Assembly (NCBI GenBank): GCA_016182795.1
Contig: JACPFW010000013.1
Coordinates: 1-52,433 of the forward strand
Length of the DNA: 52,433 bases
From: Gemmatimonadota bacterium
Lineage (GTDB): Bacteria; Gemmatimonadota; Gemmatimonadetes; Gemmatimonadales; Gemmatimonadaceae
Direction: 5' to 3'
Below, one piece after another: positions 39,659 through 50,000 of this stretch (position 1 is its first letter; each line of letters begins with the position of its first letter). The position numbers were made by a program, and so were the translations under genes. The notes under the pieces are model-generated. The model was not told the origin of the DNA. It made no database searches and saw nothing but the letters and a program-made list of their open reading frames with translations.

Positions 39659-41107
39659 ATGACCCCAAAGCAGAAACCCGACCACAAGGATCTCGCGGCG
39701 CTGCTCGCCCCCGACATCCTTGAACTCCTCGACTCCGCCCCGGAGTCGATTCCCGCCGAGACCGCCGAACTCCACCCGGCCGACCTCGCCGACGTCGCGG
39801 AGCAGCTGCCGCGCAAGGCGCTGCCAGCCTTCCTCGCCGCGCTGCCATCCGATCGCGCGGCCGACGTGCTCGAGTACCTCGACGACGACCTGCGCGCCGA
39901 AGTCCTCGAGGGGATGACCACCGAGCAGGCCGCGCCGCTCGTCGCGGAGATGAACCCCGACGAACGCGCCGACGTGCTCGACGACGTCGACGAGGAGACG
40001 GCTGAGGACATTCTCGACGCCATCCCCGAGGAGACCCGCCTCGAGACGGAGCGCCTGCTCGAATACCCGGCCGACAGCGCCGGCGGCCTGATGACGACCG
40101 AGGTCGTCTCCGTCCTCGAGACCGAAACGGTGGAGGCCGCGCTGTCGCAGGTGCGCACCATCGCGCGCGGCGGTAAACGCGAGGCGATGAACACCATCTA
40201 TGCCGTGAATGCCGCCGGATCGCTCACCGGCGTGCTGTCGCTGCGCGAACTGCTCGCCGCCCCCGAGGGGGCGCACATTCACGACGTCGCATGGACCGAC
40301 GTACAGCGCGTCATCGGCAGCGCCGACCGCGAAGAGGTGGCCCGCGTCACCTCCGAGTACGACCTCGTGGCCGTCCCCGTCGTCGACGAACGCGGCCGCC
40401 TGCTCGGGGCGGTCACGGTGGACGACGTCATCGATGCCATTGAAGAAGAGCAGACCGAGGACGTCCAGAAGCTGGGCGGTATGGAGGCGCTGGACGACCC
40501 ATACATGCAGACCGGCTTCTTCGCCCTGCTCAAGAAGCGCGCCGGCTGGCTGGCCGTGCTGTTCATCGGCGAGATGTTCACCGCCAGCGCCATGGGGTAT
40601 TTCGAGACCGAACTGAAGCGCGCCACCGTCCTGATGCTGTTTGTGCCGCTCATCATCAGCTCGGGCGGCAACTCCGGCTCGCAGGCCACGTCGCTCATCA
40701 TCCGCTCGCTGGCGCTGGGCGAGGCCAAGCTCTCCGACTGGTGGCGCGTCGCCATCCGCGAGCTGTCGTCGGGGCTCTCGCTCGGCGCGATACTCGGCGG
40801 GCTAGGCGCGCTGCGCGTGATCGCCTGGCAGATGTTGAAGGACGAGAACATCCACTTTGCGGGCCTGATGATCGGCAAAGAGTACGGCCCCAACTACATG
40901 CTCATCGCCATCACGGTCGGACTCACCCTCGTGGGCGTCGTGACGTTTGGCACGCTGGTGGGCTCGATGCTGCCGTTCATCCTGCGCCGAATCGGCTTCG
41001 ACCCGGCCAGCGCGTCGGCGCCGTTTGTGGCCACGTTGGTCGACGTCACCGGACTCGTGATCTACTTCACCGTCGCGTTGCTCGTCCTCCGCGGCACCCT
41101 GCTGTAG
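39659..41107 (+). CDS. mgtE: Magnesium transporter MgtE
   Basis: The 482-residue product has the full MgtE layout: an N domain of helical repeats (about 10-130; LHPADLADVAEQLP, ALPSDRAADVLEYLDDD), a CBS pair (about 135-260; LMTTEVVSV, YDLVAVPVVDERGRLLGAVTVDDVID), a plug helix, and five membrane helices containing SSGGNSGSQATSLIIRSLALGE, the Mg2+ selectivity segment. MgtE is a homodimeric channel gated by cytoplasmic Mg2+ bound between the N and CBS domains. The ATG at 39659 is chosen over a longer open frame. Confidence 0.95.
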   Translation: MTPKQKPDHKDLAALLAPDILELLDSAPESIPAETAELHPADLADVAEQLPRKALPAFLAALPSDRAADVLEYLDDDLRAEVLEGMTTEQAAPLVAEMNPDERADVLDDVDEETAEDILDAIPEETRLETERLLEYPADSAGGLMTTEVVSVLETETVEAALSQVRTIARGGKREAMNTIYAVNAAGSLTGVLSLRELLAAPEGAHIHDVAWTDVQRVIGSADREEVARVTSEYDLVAVPVVDERGRLLGAVTVDDVIDAIEEEQTEDVQKLGGMEALDDPYMQTGFFALLKKRAGWLAVLFIGEMFTASAMGYFETELKRATVLMLFVPLIISSGGNSGSQATSLIIRSLALGEAKLSDWWRVAIRELSSGLSLGAILGGLGALRVIAWQMLKDENIHFAGLMIGKEYGPNYMLIAITVGLTLVGVVTFGTLVGSMLPFILRRIGFDPASASAPFVATLVDVTGLVIYFTVALLVLRGTLL

Positions 41108-41111
41108 CGCA

Positions 41112-41999
41112 GTGACAACGGCCGCCCTGCGCGCGGCGACGTGGCGCGCCACCCTGCTGGTGGCGCTCGCGGCGTGCGGCTTCGGCTCGATCACCACGTT
41201 GATGGTGCTCGGTCACCGCAATGGGCTGACGCTCGCCGGCGCCATGGCGTGGCGGTATCTGCTCGCCACGCCGTTTCTGGTGATCATCGCCGGCCCCGCC
41301 CTGCGCGGCGTCACGCGCGAACGCGCCCTGCTGCTGCTCGTGGCCGGGGGACTCGGCCAGGTGGCCATCAGCGGCATCTCGCTGTACGCGCTGCGCTGGC
41401 TCGACGTCGCCACCCTCGGCTTTCTGTTCTATACGTTCCCCGCGTGGGTCGCGGTCATCTCCGTGGCGCGCGGTCTCGAGCGGGTCGATGCGCGGCGCCT
41501 CATCGCGTTGCTGCTCGCCCTCAGCGGACTTGTCGTGCTTCTTGGCGCGCCGCGTGCGGCGGCGCTCCCGCTGGCGGGTGTGCTGTGCGCGCTGGGATCA
41601 GCGCTCATTTATGCCGCGTATATCCCGCTGCTCCACTGGATGCGCGGCCCGCTCTCGGCGTCGGCCGCCGCCGCGCTGGTGATTGGCGGCGCGGGGATCA
41701 CCTACACCGTGGCCGCTCTTTGGCGCGGGGAGTTCCTCGGGGCCATGACGCCGGCCGCCTGGACCGTGATCGGGACGCTGAGCCTGGTGTCGACGGTCAT
41801 GACGTTCATCGCCTTCCTTAATGGTTTGGCGGTGCTCGGTCCGGTGCGCACGGCGATCATCTCGACCCTTGAGCCCTTCTATACGGCCGTGCTTGGCGCC
41901 ATTGTGCTTGGGCAGGCTATTGGCCCCGGCACCGGAGTCGGCGGCATGCTCATCGCATCAGCGGTCCTGCTCCTTCAGCGTCAACCGTCCCCGCAATGA
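41112..41999 (+). CDS. EamA-family (DMT) transporter 1
   Basis: A 295-residue protein with ten predicted helices in two five-helix EamA repeats. Signatures: FGSITTLMVLGHRNGLTLAGAMAWRYLLA in repeat 1, and FLNGLAVLGPVRTAIISTLEPFYTAVLGAIVLGQ in repeat 2. DMT proteins export metabolites such as amino acids or nucleosides; the substrate is not predictable. GTG start four bases after mgtE, and its stop overlaps the next paralogue (ATGA). Confidence 0.9.
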   Translation: MTTAALRAATWRATLLVALAACGFGSITTLMVLGHRNGLTLAGAMAWRYLLATPFLVIIAGPALRGVTRERALLLLVAGGLGQVAISGISLYALRWLDVATLGFLFYTFPAWVAVISVARGLERVDARRLIALLLALSGLVVLLGAPRAAALPLAGVLCALGSALIYAAYIPLLHWMRGPLSASAAAALVIGGAGITYTVAALWRGEFLGAMTPAAWTVIGTLSLVSTVMTFIAFLNGLAVLGPVRTAIISTLEPFYTAVLGAIVLGQAIGPGTGVGGMLIASAVLLLQRQPSPQ

Positions 42000-42901
42000 C
42001 TGGTCCCGCCTCACCCGCATTCGACCGCACCGCACGCATCGGCGCCGGGCTCACCCTGCTGGCCGCCAGCGGGTTCGCCGCAGTGTCGATTCTCACCAGC
42101 GTCGCGATGCGGTACGGCCTGTCGCTCACCAATGTGCTGACGTGGCGGTACGCGCTGTCGGCCCTGGTGCTCGTGGTGTGGGTCGTCGCCAGCGGCCAGG
42201 CGCGGAGGCTCCCCACGCGCGACATGCTGATGTGGCTCGTGGTCGGCGGCGGCGGGCAGGCGCTGATGATCTACCTCGCGCTGAGTTCACTGGCGTACAT
42301 CAGCGCCGGAACGCTCGCCTTCCTGTTCTACACGTATCCCGTCTGGGTCACCATCGTGCAGGCGCTGCGCGGCGCCGAGCGGCTCGACGCCCGACGCGCC
42401 ACGGCGCTGGCACTGTCGTTCGGGGGAACGGCGGTGATGGTCGGCGCGCCCGAGCTGGGCGGCACGGCCGCGCGCGGCGTGGCGCTCGCGCTCATTGCCG
42501 CCGTGATCTACGGCCTGATGATTCCCGCGCTGCAGTGGATGCAGAAAGACTGGCCCGTGCTCGTCACCAGCGCGTGGTCGAAGATCGGCGCCGCCGCCTG
42601 CTTTATAGTCGCGTCGGCGGGCGACCAGACCTTTCAGTTCGCCATGCCCAGTGCCGCATGGGGCGCAATCGTCGCGCTGACGCTGTGGAGCACCGTGCTG
42701 CCGTCGGTCTTCTTCCTGATGGGACTGATGCGGCTCGGCCCCGTGCGCACGGCGATCATCTCCACCATCGAGCCGTTCCTGACGGCCCTGCTCGGCGTGG
42801 TGGTGCTTAGTCAGCCACTGACGTCGCGCACGTTGATTGGAGGCGCCGCGATCGTGGCCGCGGTCATCGTGCTGCAGCTCAGGACGCGGCGCGCCGCTTA
42901 G
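41996..42901 (+). CDS. EamA-family (DMT) transporter 2
   Basis: A 301-residue paralogue of the preceding gene, with the same ten-helix layout (ASGFAAVSILTSVAMRYGLSLTNVLTWRYALS; FFLMGLMRLGPVRTAIISTIEPFLTALLGVVVLSQPL). The ATGA overlap with the first gene suggests coupled synthesis, so a heteromeric or paired transporter is possible. Its last 23 bases overlap the convergent SURF1 gene. Confidence 0.9.
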   Translation: MTGPASPAFDRTARIGAGLTLLAASGFAAVSILTSVAMRYGLSLTNVLTWRYALSALVLVVWVVASGQARRLPTRDMLMWLVVGGGGQALMIYLALSSLAYISAGTLAFLFYTYPVWVTIVQALRGAERLDARRATALALSFGGTAVMVGAPELGGTAARGVALALIAAVIYGLMIPALQWMQKDWPVLVTSAWSKIGAAACFIVASAGDQTFQFAMPSAAWGAIVALTLWSTVLPSVFFLMGLMRLGPVRTAIISTIEPFLTALLGVVVLSQPLTSRTLIGGAAIVAAVIVLQLRTRRAA

Positions 42902-43598
42902 CGAGTTCCTCGCGTACGAGCAGCGAGCCGCCAATCAGGCCAATCAGCGCGAACGAGAACCACTGGATGGCGTAGCTCTTGTGCGACCCCTCGTCGAGCG
43001 TCGGTTCACCGAGCCGCACGACGCGGTCGGGAGCCTGCGCGCTGTCCGATGTTTGGGCCACGAAATACGGAAGAACGGGTGCGCCGACGAGCTGGGCGAC
43101 CGCCGCTGAGTCGAGCGTGCGCACGACGCGCCGCACGGGTTGCAGCGGCGCGCTTTCACGTCCCGTCCACGTTTCCGCGTAGCCCGTGACGGTGACGGTA
43201 TCGCCCTCGCGTTCGCGCCATTTGGACTCGTCGATGGTCATCGCGTCGGGCGCATAGACCCAGCCGCGATTGACCATCACGACGCTGCCGTCGTCGAGGC
43301 GCAGGGGGGTCAAGACGTGCACGCCGGGCGAGCCCAGATTGCTGCGCGTAGCGAGGGCCACCTGCCCCGCGTACTCGAACCGTCCGTGGGCCGTCACGCG
43401 ATGGTAATGTCCGCCCGCGGTATCGGGTGGAAGGGCGCGCACCGCAAGCGGGGCCCCGGCCAGCCGTTGCTGAAGACTCGCATTGAACGCGCGACGCTGG
43501 GCGAGGCGGTCCAGCTGCCAGACGCCGAGTCGCGCGCAGACGACCACGAAGAGGGCGGTGGCGACGATTGGGAGCAGAAGGGGGCGGTGGGCGGCCAT
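42879..43598 (-). CDS. SURF1-family protein
   Basis: A 239-residue protein with N- and C-terminal membrane helices (LLLPIVATALFVVVCARLGVWQLDRLAQR at the start; YAIQWFSFALIGLIGGSLLV at the end) around a periplasmic domain, as in SURF1/Shy1. Conserved points: LGVWQLDRL, VMVNRGWV, GYAE and the final YAIQWFSFA. SURF1 helps assemble the haem a site of aa3-type cytochrome oxidase. Start at ATG 43598 with AGGAA upstream; a TTG 21 bases earlier is possible. No cox gene is adjacent. Confidence 0.88.
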   Translation of the reverse strand: MAAHRPLLLPIVATALFVVVCARLGVWQLDRLAQRRAFNASLQQRLAGAPLAVRALPPDTAGGHYHRVTAHGRFEYAGQVALATRSNLGSPGVHVLTPLRLDDGSVVMVNRGWVYAPDAMTIDESKWREREGDTVTVTGYAETWTGRESAPLQPVRRVVRTLDSAAVAQLVGAPVLPYFVAQTSDSAQAPDRVVRLGEPTLDEGSHKSYAIQWFSFALIGLIGGSLLVREELAKRRAAS

Positions 43599-44024
43599 GG
43601 ACGGTTCCTGTGCCTGCAAGCTACACCGGGATACACGGCGATGCGGGGGTAATGCGGGGCACGGGGTCCCCCGTTTCGGCGGCGCCAGGTTCGTGGACGA
43701 ACCACTCGCCGGACTGGCGTAGCTCGCCGGGCTGGCCCACTATAGAGTCACGGCGTGTGGCTCATCGCTCCCTTGGACGGATGATCCGTGGGTACGCCCC
43801 CCAACCCATGTCTTTGGGTTATTCAACCGATCCCTCCAGATGACCAGTAAACAGACGCTGCTGCGCGCGGCTCGTGTGGTGAGCGGAGCCGGGCGGTCTG
43901 TGACGCCCGTCACAGGCCGCCCGGTGCTTTTGCCCTCGCTTGCCGGCCCGGGCAACCATACTTTAGAGTCTCGTTTGCCAGCCACCAAAGCGCCAGCGAA
44001 GGCGTCAGGACTCCCTCCGTCGGT
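43599..44024. other. Intergenic region before the giant lipoprotein gene
   Basis: 425 bp with no supported gene. It holds a short stem AACCCA/TGGGTT (43803-43820), the long hairpin at 43889-43924, and the expected promoter for the gene at 44025, which I could not fix. Confidence 0.5.
43889..43924. terminator. Long hairpin upstream of the first giant lipoprotein
   Basis: CCGGGCGGTCTGTGACG pairs with CGTCACAGGCCGCCCGG (17 bp, one wobble, 2-base loop), followed by TGCTTTTG. It closely resembles the hairpin at 51761-51794 that precedes the second copy. No plus-strand gene ends just before it, so it may be left from an earlier copy of the tandem array or act as a leader. Confidence 0.6.
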
Positions 44025-47000
44025 ATGATGATGACTTCCGCCTCGCCATTGCGCCGGCTGACGATTGCCGCCGGCCTGTTGATCGCCGTGCTGGTCGCCT
44101 GCGGCCGCGAGATCACCGCCCCCGGATCGACACCGGTCGTTAACGCCTTCAAACGCGTCGCGCCATTTGCCTTTGCGCCGCAATACGAAACGGCCATACC
44201 GGCGTCCGCGCTGCACGCGGCACTCACGCAGGTCGCGTTTGAGCGCGTGCGCATCACGCTGCGCCGCGACGACGGTACCATCGCCCTCGACACCGTGGTG
44301 CTCTTCCCGGCGGGCGAAGAGACGCTGACGCTCAGTCTTAACGTCCCGCTCCACGCCAACACCCCGGCCTCGGGCGTCTCCCTCAGTCTCAACCTCGGCT
44401 ACGTGAACGCCGCCGGCGACACCGTGTTCAAGGGCGGGCCCGTGCCGGTCATCGTCACGCCGACGGTCAGCGGCTCGGGCGGCACGCCGCCCACGCCGGT
44501 GCAGGTACCGGTGAGTTATACGGGTCCCGGCGCGACGGCGGCGGCGGTGGAGATTACGCCACGGACGGCCAACGGCACGCCGGGCCAGACGGTGACGTTC
44601 CGGGCCGTCGCGCGCAGCGCGACCGGCCAGACGCTCGCTGGCACGCCGATCGTCTTCGTGTCGTCGAATCCGAACGTGGTTACGGTCGACGCCACGTCCG
44701 GCGTCGCCACGTTCGTTGGGCGCGGCAGTGCGACGGTCTTTGCCGAATTGCTGACCGGCCCGGTCGATGGCGCGACCGTGACGGTGACGCTCCCCGCGGC
44801 GCGCTTGGACCTCACGAGCGGCGGCGGGCAGACCGCGCCGGCCGGCACAACGCTGGCCCAGCCGGTGGTGGCCAAGGTCACCGCGTCCGATGGCATAGGT
44901 GTCGGCGGCGTGAGCGTGACCTTCGCCGCGAGCGACGGCGGCACCGCCACGCCGGCGACCGCGGTGTCGGACGCCTCGGGCAATGTGAGCACGCAGTGGA
45001 AGCTCGGCGCCACGGTCGGCGCGCAGACGCTGACCGTCACCAGCGCCGGCCTCACCGGCTCGCCGCTGTCGGTGGGTGCAACGGCGCGTTCGGTTGTGCC
45101 GGTGAAGCTCGCAATCCAGGCCGGACCGGTGTCCGGCAAGGCTGGCATCGCGATCCCGGCCATCCAGGTCGTCGCGCAAGATGCCGCCGGATCGCTCGTC
45201 CCAACGTTCACGGGCGATGTCACGGTCGCACTCGGCGCGAACGCGGGCGCGGCCACGTTGAGCGGCACCACGACAGTCACGGCCGTTGCCGGTGTGGCGA
45301 CGTTCACCGGGCTGACGCTCAACCGCGCCGGCACGGGATACACGTTTGCCTTCTCGAGCGCGACGCTGACCTCCGTCACGAGCGCGCCGTTCGACATGAC
45401 CGCCGGTGATGCGTCGAAGCTCGTCTTCGGCGCCATGCCGGCCACCGTTGATGCCGGGATCGCCATCGCGCCGCCGGTGACCGTGACGGCGCAGGATGCG
45501 TCGGGGAATCCGGTGACGTCGTTTACTGGCGCGGTCACACTCGCCCTCGGGGTGAACCCCAGCGGCACGAGTCTCAATGGCACGGTCACGAGCAACGCCG
45601 TGGCCGGTGTGGCCACGTTCGACAACCTGACGATCAACCGCAGCGGGGCGGGCTACACGCTCACCGCAGCGTCGACGGGCATGACCAGCGGCACGAGCGC
45701 CGCGTTCAATGTCGCGCCGGGCGCGGCCACCGCGATCGCCGTTATCGCCGGCAGCGGTCAGACGGCGGCGGCGGGCTCGGCGCTCGGGACCATCACGCTG
45801 CAGGTGCGCGATGCGCTGGGCAACGGCATTCCGAACGTGGCAGTCACGATGGCGGTGACCAGCGGCGGCGGCTCGCTCACGCCGACGAGTGCCACGACCG
45901 ATGAGACGGGCGCGGTGAACGTATCGTGGACCCTCGGCCCCGTCAGCGGCACGCAGACGTTCACGGCCTCGACGACCGGACTCTCTCCGCTGACGGTCTC
46001 CGCGACGGCGACGGGCGGGAGCAGCAATACGCTGGCCATCAGCGCGCCGCCCACGCCGACGCAGGTGGCGGGGGTCACCTTCTCGCCGGCCGTGGTGGTG
46101 CAGGCGAAGAACGCGCTGGGTGCGGTGCAGACCGGCTTCACCGGCGCGGTGACTGCCTCGGTCGCGACCGGGCCGGCGGGCGCGGTGGTGGGCGGCACAA
46201 CGACGGTGAATGCCGTCGCCGGCGTCGCGTCGTTCAGCGCGTTGCGGTTGACGAAGGCCGGGACGTACACCCTGCAGTTCACCGCCACCGGATACGCCGC
46301 GGCGGTGACCACGAGCATCACGGTCAACCCGGCCCCGGCCAAGATGATTGTGGCGGACAGCGGCAACGCCCAGACGGGTGGAGCCGGCGCCGCGCTCTCG
46401 CAGAAGCTCGTGGCGCTCGTCACCGACTCGCTTGGCAACCCCGTCAGCGCGACGACTGTGAGTTGGGCCGTCGCGACCGGCGGCGGCTCGCTCTCGGGAC
46501 AGACCACGGCCACCGATCCCTTCGGCCGCGTGCGCGCGGTCTGGACGCTCGGCATGACCCCTGGGGCCCAGAGCGTCACCGCCTCGAGCACGGGCCTCAC
46601 CGGTTCGCCGGTGACATTCACGGCGACCGCGCAGGGGACGATTGCGGCCACCGTCGTCTCGCCGCAGGTCGATACGATCATCTCGTTCGGCGCCACCCGC
46701 GCGCTCACCGCGCAGGCCAAGGACGGCGCGGGCAGCAACATGACCGGCACGTACACGTGGGTCAGCCGCTCGCCAACGATCGCCACGGTCGACGCGTCGG
46801 GCGTGGTTACATCGGTGACGAACGGCGCCACGTACATCGTCGCCACCGAGTCCGGCGGCACCAAGGACTCGGCGCGCATCGTCGTGCAGCAGCGGTTGGC
46901 GACCATCAAGGTGACGCCGGGCGTGCGCAGCATCTACAAGACGCGAAATTATCCGTTCACCGCGACTGCGGTGGACGGGATGGACAACGTGGTGCCGGGC

Positions 47001-50000
47001 ATCACGTCGTTTACGTGGAGCACGTTGACGCCGAGCGTGGCGACGGTTGATACCGCCGGCAAGGTCACCGCCGTGGCGCTCGGATCCACGCAGGTGCGTG
47101 CGACGTCGGGAGCGGTAACGGGCGTGGCCAACGTTACCGTCGTCACTCCGATTACGCGCATCATTGTCGGGCGCGATTCGTCAGGCGTGCTGGTGTCCGA
47201 CTCGACGGCGCTCGCATCGCTCGGCATTGGGCGGGCCTTCAAGGCCGAGGCGCGCGACACGCTGGATGCGCCGATGACGGGCGTCACCTTCACGTGGGCA
47301 AGCACCAACGGTTCGGTGGCGCTGCTCGACAGCATGAGCGCCACGCGCGCCCATGCGCTATCCAACGCGAACGGGGTGACCTCCATTCAGGCGATGGCCG
47401 ACAACGTCACCGGTTCGTCCGTGCTCAAGGTGCAGCAGGTGCTCGCGTCGATTGAGCTCGGGCCGACGCCAGACACCATCGGCGTCGCGGGCACGGTGCA
47501 GTTGACGGCGCGCGGCAAGGATGCCAACAACCGGTACATCTCGGGCGGCGCGTTCACGTATAGCAGCGCGAGCACCGGCATTGCGACGGTGAATGCGACA
47601 AGCGGCGTGGTCACCGGCGTGGCGCTCGGCACGACCACGGTGACTGCGACCTCGGGTGTGATCACGTCGAACACGGCGTCGATCGTGGTCAGCACGACCG
47701 TGCCGCCGATCATCTCGTTTGGTCGGGACACGCTGACCGTTGGCCGCGGGTCGAGCACCTCGATTCCCATTCTGCTGAGCCGCGCCAACGCGTCGGCGGT
47801 CACCATCAATCTGGCCGCGCGCGATACGAACGCGTACTTCTCGACGGCAAGCATCACGATTGCCGCCGGCAGCACCTCGGCGAACGCCACGCTCAACGGG
47901 CGCAACGCCGGCACGACGCAGATCTATGCGACCGATTCCGCCAGCGTGTACAAGGGCGATACGGCAGCCGTCGCGGTGCAGGCCAATGTTCGCATTGCAC
48001 AGAGCGGCTGGTCGCTGAACGCCACCGACCAAGTGGCGACGCAGGTGCTGCTGAGCGATCCGTCGCCGGCAGGCGGTACGTACGTGACGTTCAACTACGG
48101 CACGGCCGGGCGCGCGCAGGTCTCGCCCGACCCCGCGTACATCCCCACCGGCCAGCTCGCCAGCAACGTGGTGATCACCGCGCTCGGCACGACCAACGGC
48201 TCGACCACCATCACGCCGGCGGCAACGGGCGTCAACGGTACGGCGTCCACGTTGACCGTCTACGCGCCGGTGCTCAGCATCAGTTCTTCCTCGGGACGAC
48301 TCGGTGCCGGGCAGTATGAAGGAGGCTGGTATGTCTCGATTCCGGCGTACACCAAGGTGGCGGTCCCGCTGACGTTCAGCAGCACCGACACGAACATCGT
48401 GACCGTGGCAGGATCGGGCAGCAGCATTCCGGCGGGCTCGTACTATCAGTACTTCACCGTCTCGGGTAAGTCCACGGGGACGGCGAGCGTGATCGTCAGC
48501 GCGCTGGGGTGGAAGCCTGACACGTTGCCGATGACCGTGACGTCGCCGCGCACGACGATCAGCGCCACGACGAACCTCAACACCACCTCGCCGACGGCAA
48601 CGGCGACGGTGTACGCCACGGATTCGCTTGGCAGCTGGCACTATCGCACGAGTGCGCTCGCGCTCACCATCAGCTCGAGCGACACCAACGTCATCAAGAT
48701 CATCGACAAGACGCCGGTGCTCGCCGCCGGCTCCGGCTACTTGAGCGGCATCCGTTACATCCCGGGTGGCAAGGGCGGCACGGCGTACATCAAGGTCGTC
48801 GCCGGCGGCCACAAGCCGGATTCGGTGCTCGTGACAGTTGTTGGGCCTAAGCTTGGGTTCAACTGGAGCGGCACGCGCAATGTGGGCAAGGGGCAGTACG
48901 ACGCCTCCGCCGGCTACGTGTATGCGCCGAACAGCGTGGTCTCGGCCCTCACGGTTACGCTCACGCGTTCCGACACGGCCAAGCTCGGCGTGCCGGCGAC
49001 GGTGACGATTCCGGCCGGCTCGTACTACGCTTACTTCGACGTGGCGGGCAAGGACACCGCGAACTCGGTGCAGATTGTCGCCTCCGCCCCCGACTATCAG
49101 GGCGACACGGCATACTACCGCGTGACCAGTCCGCGCGTGTGGACCAACAGCGGCGGCACGTACAACAATTTCAGCGGCGGGAACTCGTTCTACGTCTATT
49201 CGACGGATTCCCTCAAGAACTCACACCCGCGCTCGACGCCGCTCACCGTCTCCATCACCGTGCGTGACACGAATGTCGTGCAGGTGGACTCGTCGTCGCT
49301 GACTATCGCGGCCGGCTCGTACTATAACGGCAGCGCGCACACCTCCATCCGCGGCGTTGGCAGTACGTGGGTGGTGGTAAGCGCCGCTGGCCACGCCAGC
49401 GATTCCACGCTGTACACGGTGAAGACACCGAAGCTGAGCTTCAATTTCACCACCGCGAACATCGGCCGCCGACAGTATTTCGGAGCGTCGGACCTCTACG
49501 TTACGACGCCCGATTACCGCCCGACGCCGCTGACCCTGACCATCACGCAGAAGCAGGCGGCCGTCGATTCACTGTCGGCCACGTCGCTCACCATTCCGAC
49601 GTCGAGCTACTACCAGTACTTCGGGGCCGCGGCGCTGAACACGGGAACGGATACGCTCATTGTCTCGGCCGACAATTACCTCCCTGACACGGCGTTCATA
49701 CGCATCACGTCACCGCGCTTCTATCCGCCGAGCATCGCCTCGACGGCGTTGACGACCACTCCGCAGGCGTCGGTCCTGCTCTACGCGGCCGACTCGCTCA
49801 ATGGCACGCACCTGGCCCTGGACACGATCGTCGTGCGGGTGGCGTCGAGCGACAATTCGGTCATCAAGCCGGCGCAGCCGACGATCCGAATTCCGCGTGG
49901 TTCGTCGTACGTGTACTCGTACTACAACTACTTCGGCCCGGGGACGGCCAGTCTCACGTTCACCGATTCCGCGGGCATCTATCCAAGCATTACGACAAAC

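Noticed and set aside
43740..45179. Long minus-strand open frame over the start of the giant lipoprotein
   Set aside because: The amino-acid composition is Arg/Gly/His-rich as in antisense shadows, and the plus-strand gene has a lipobox and a conserved duplicate.
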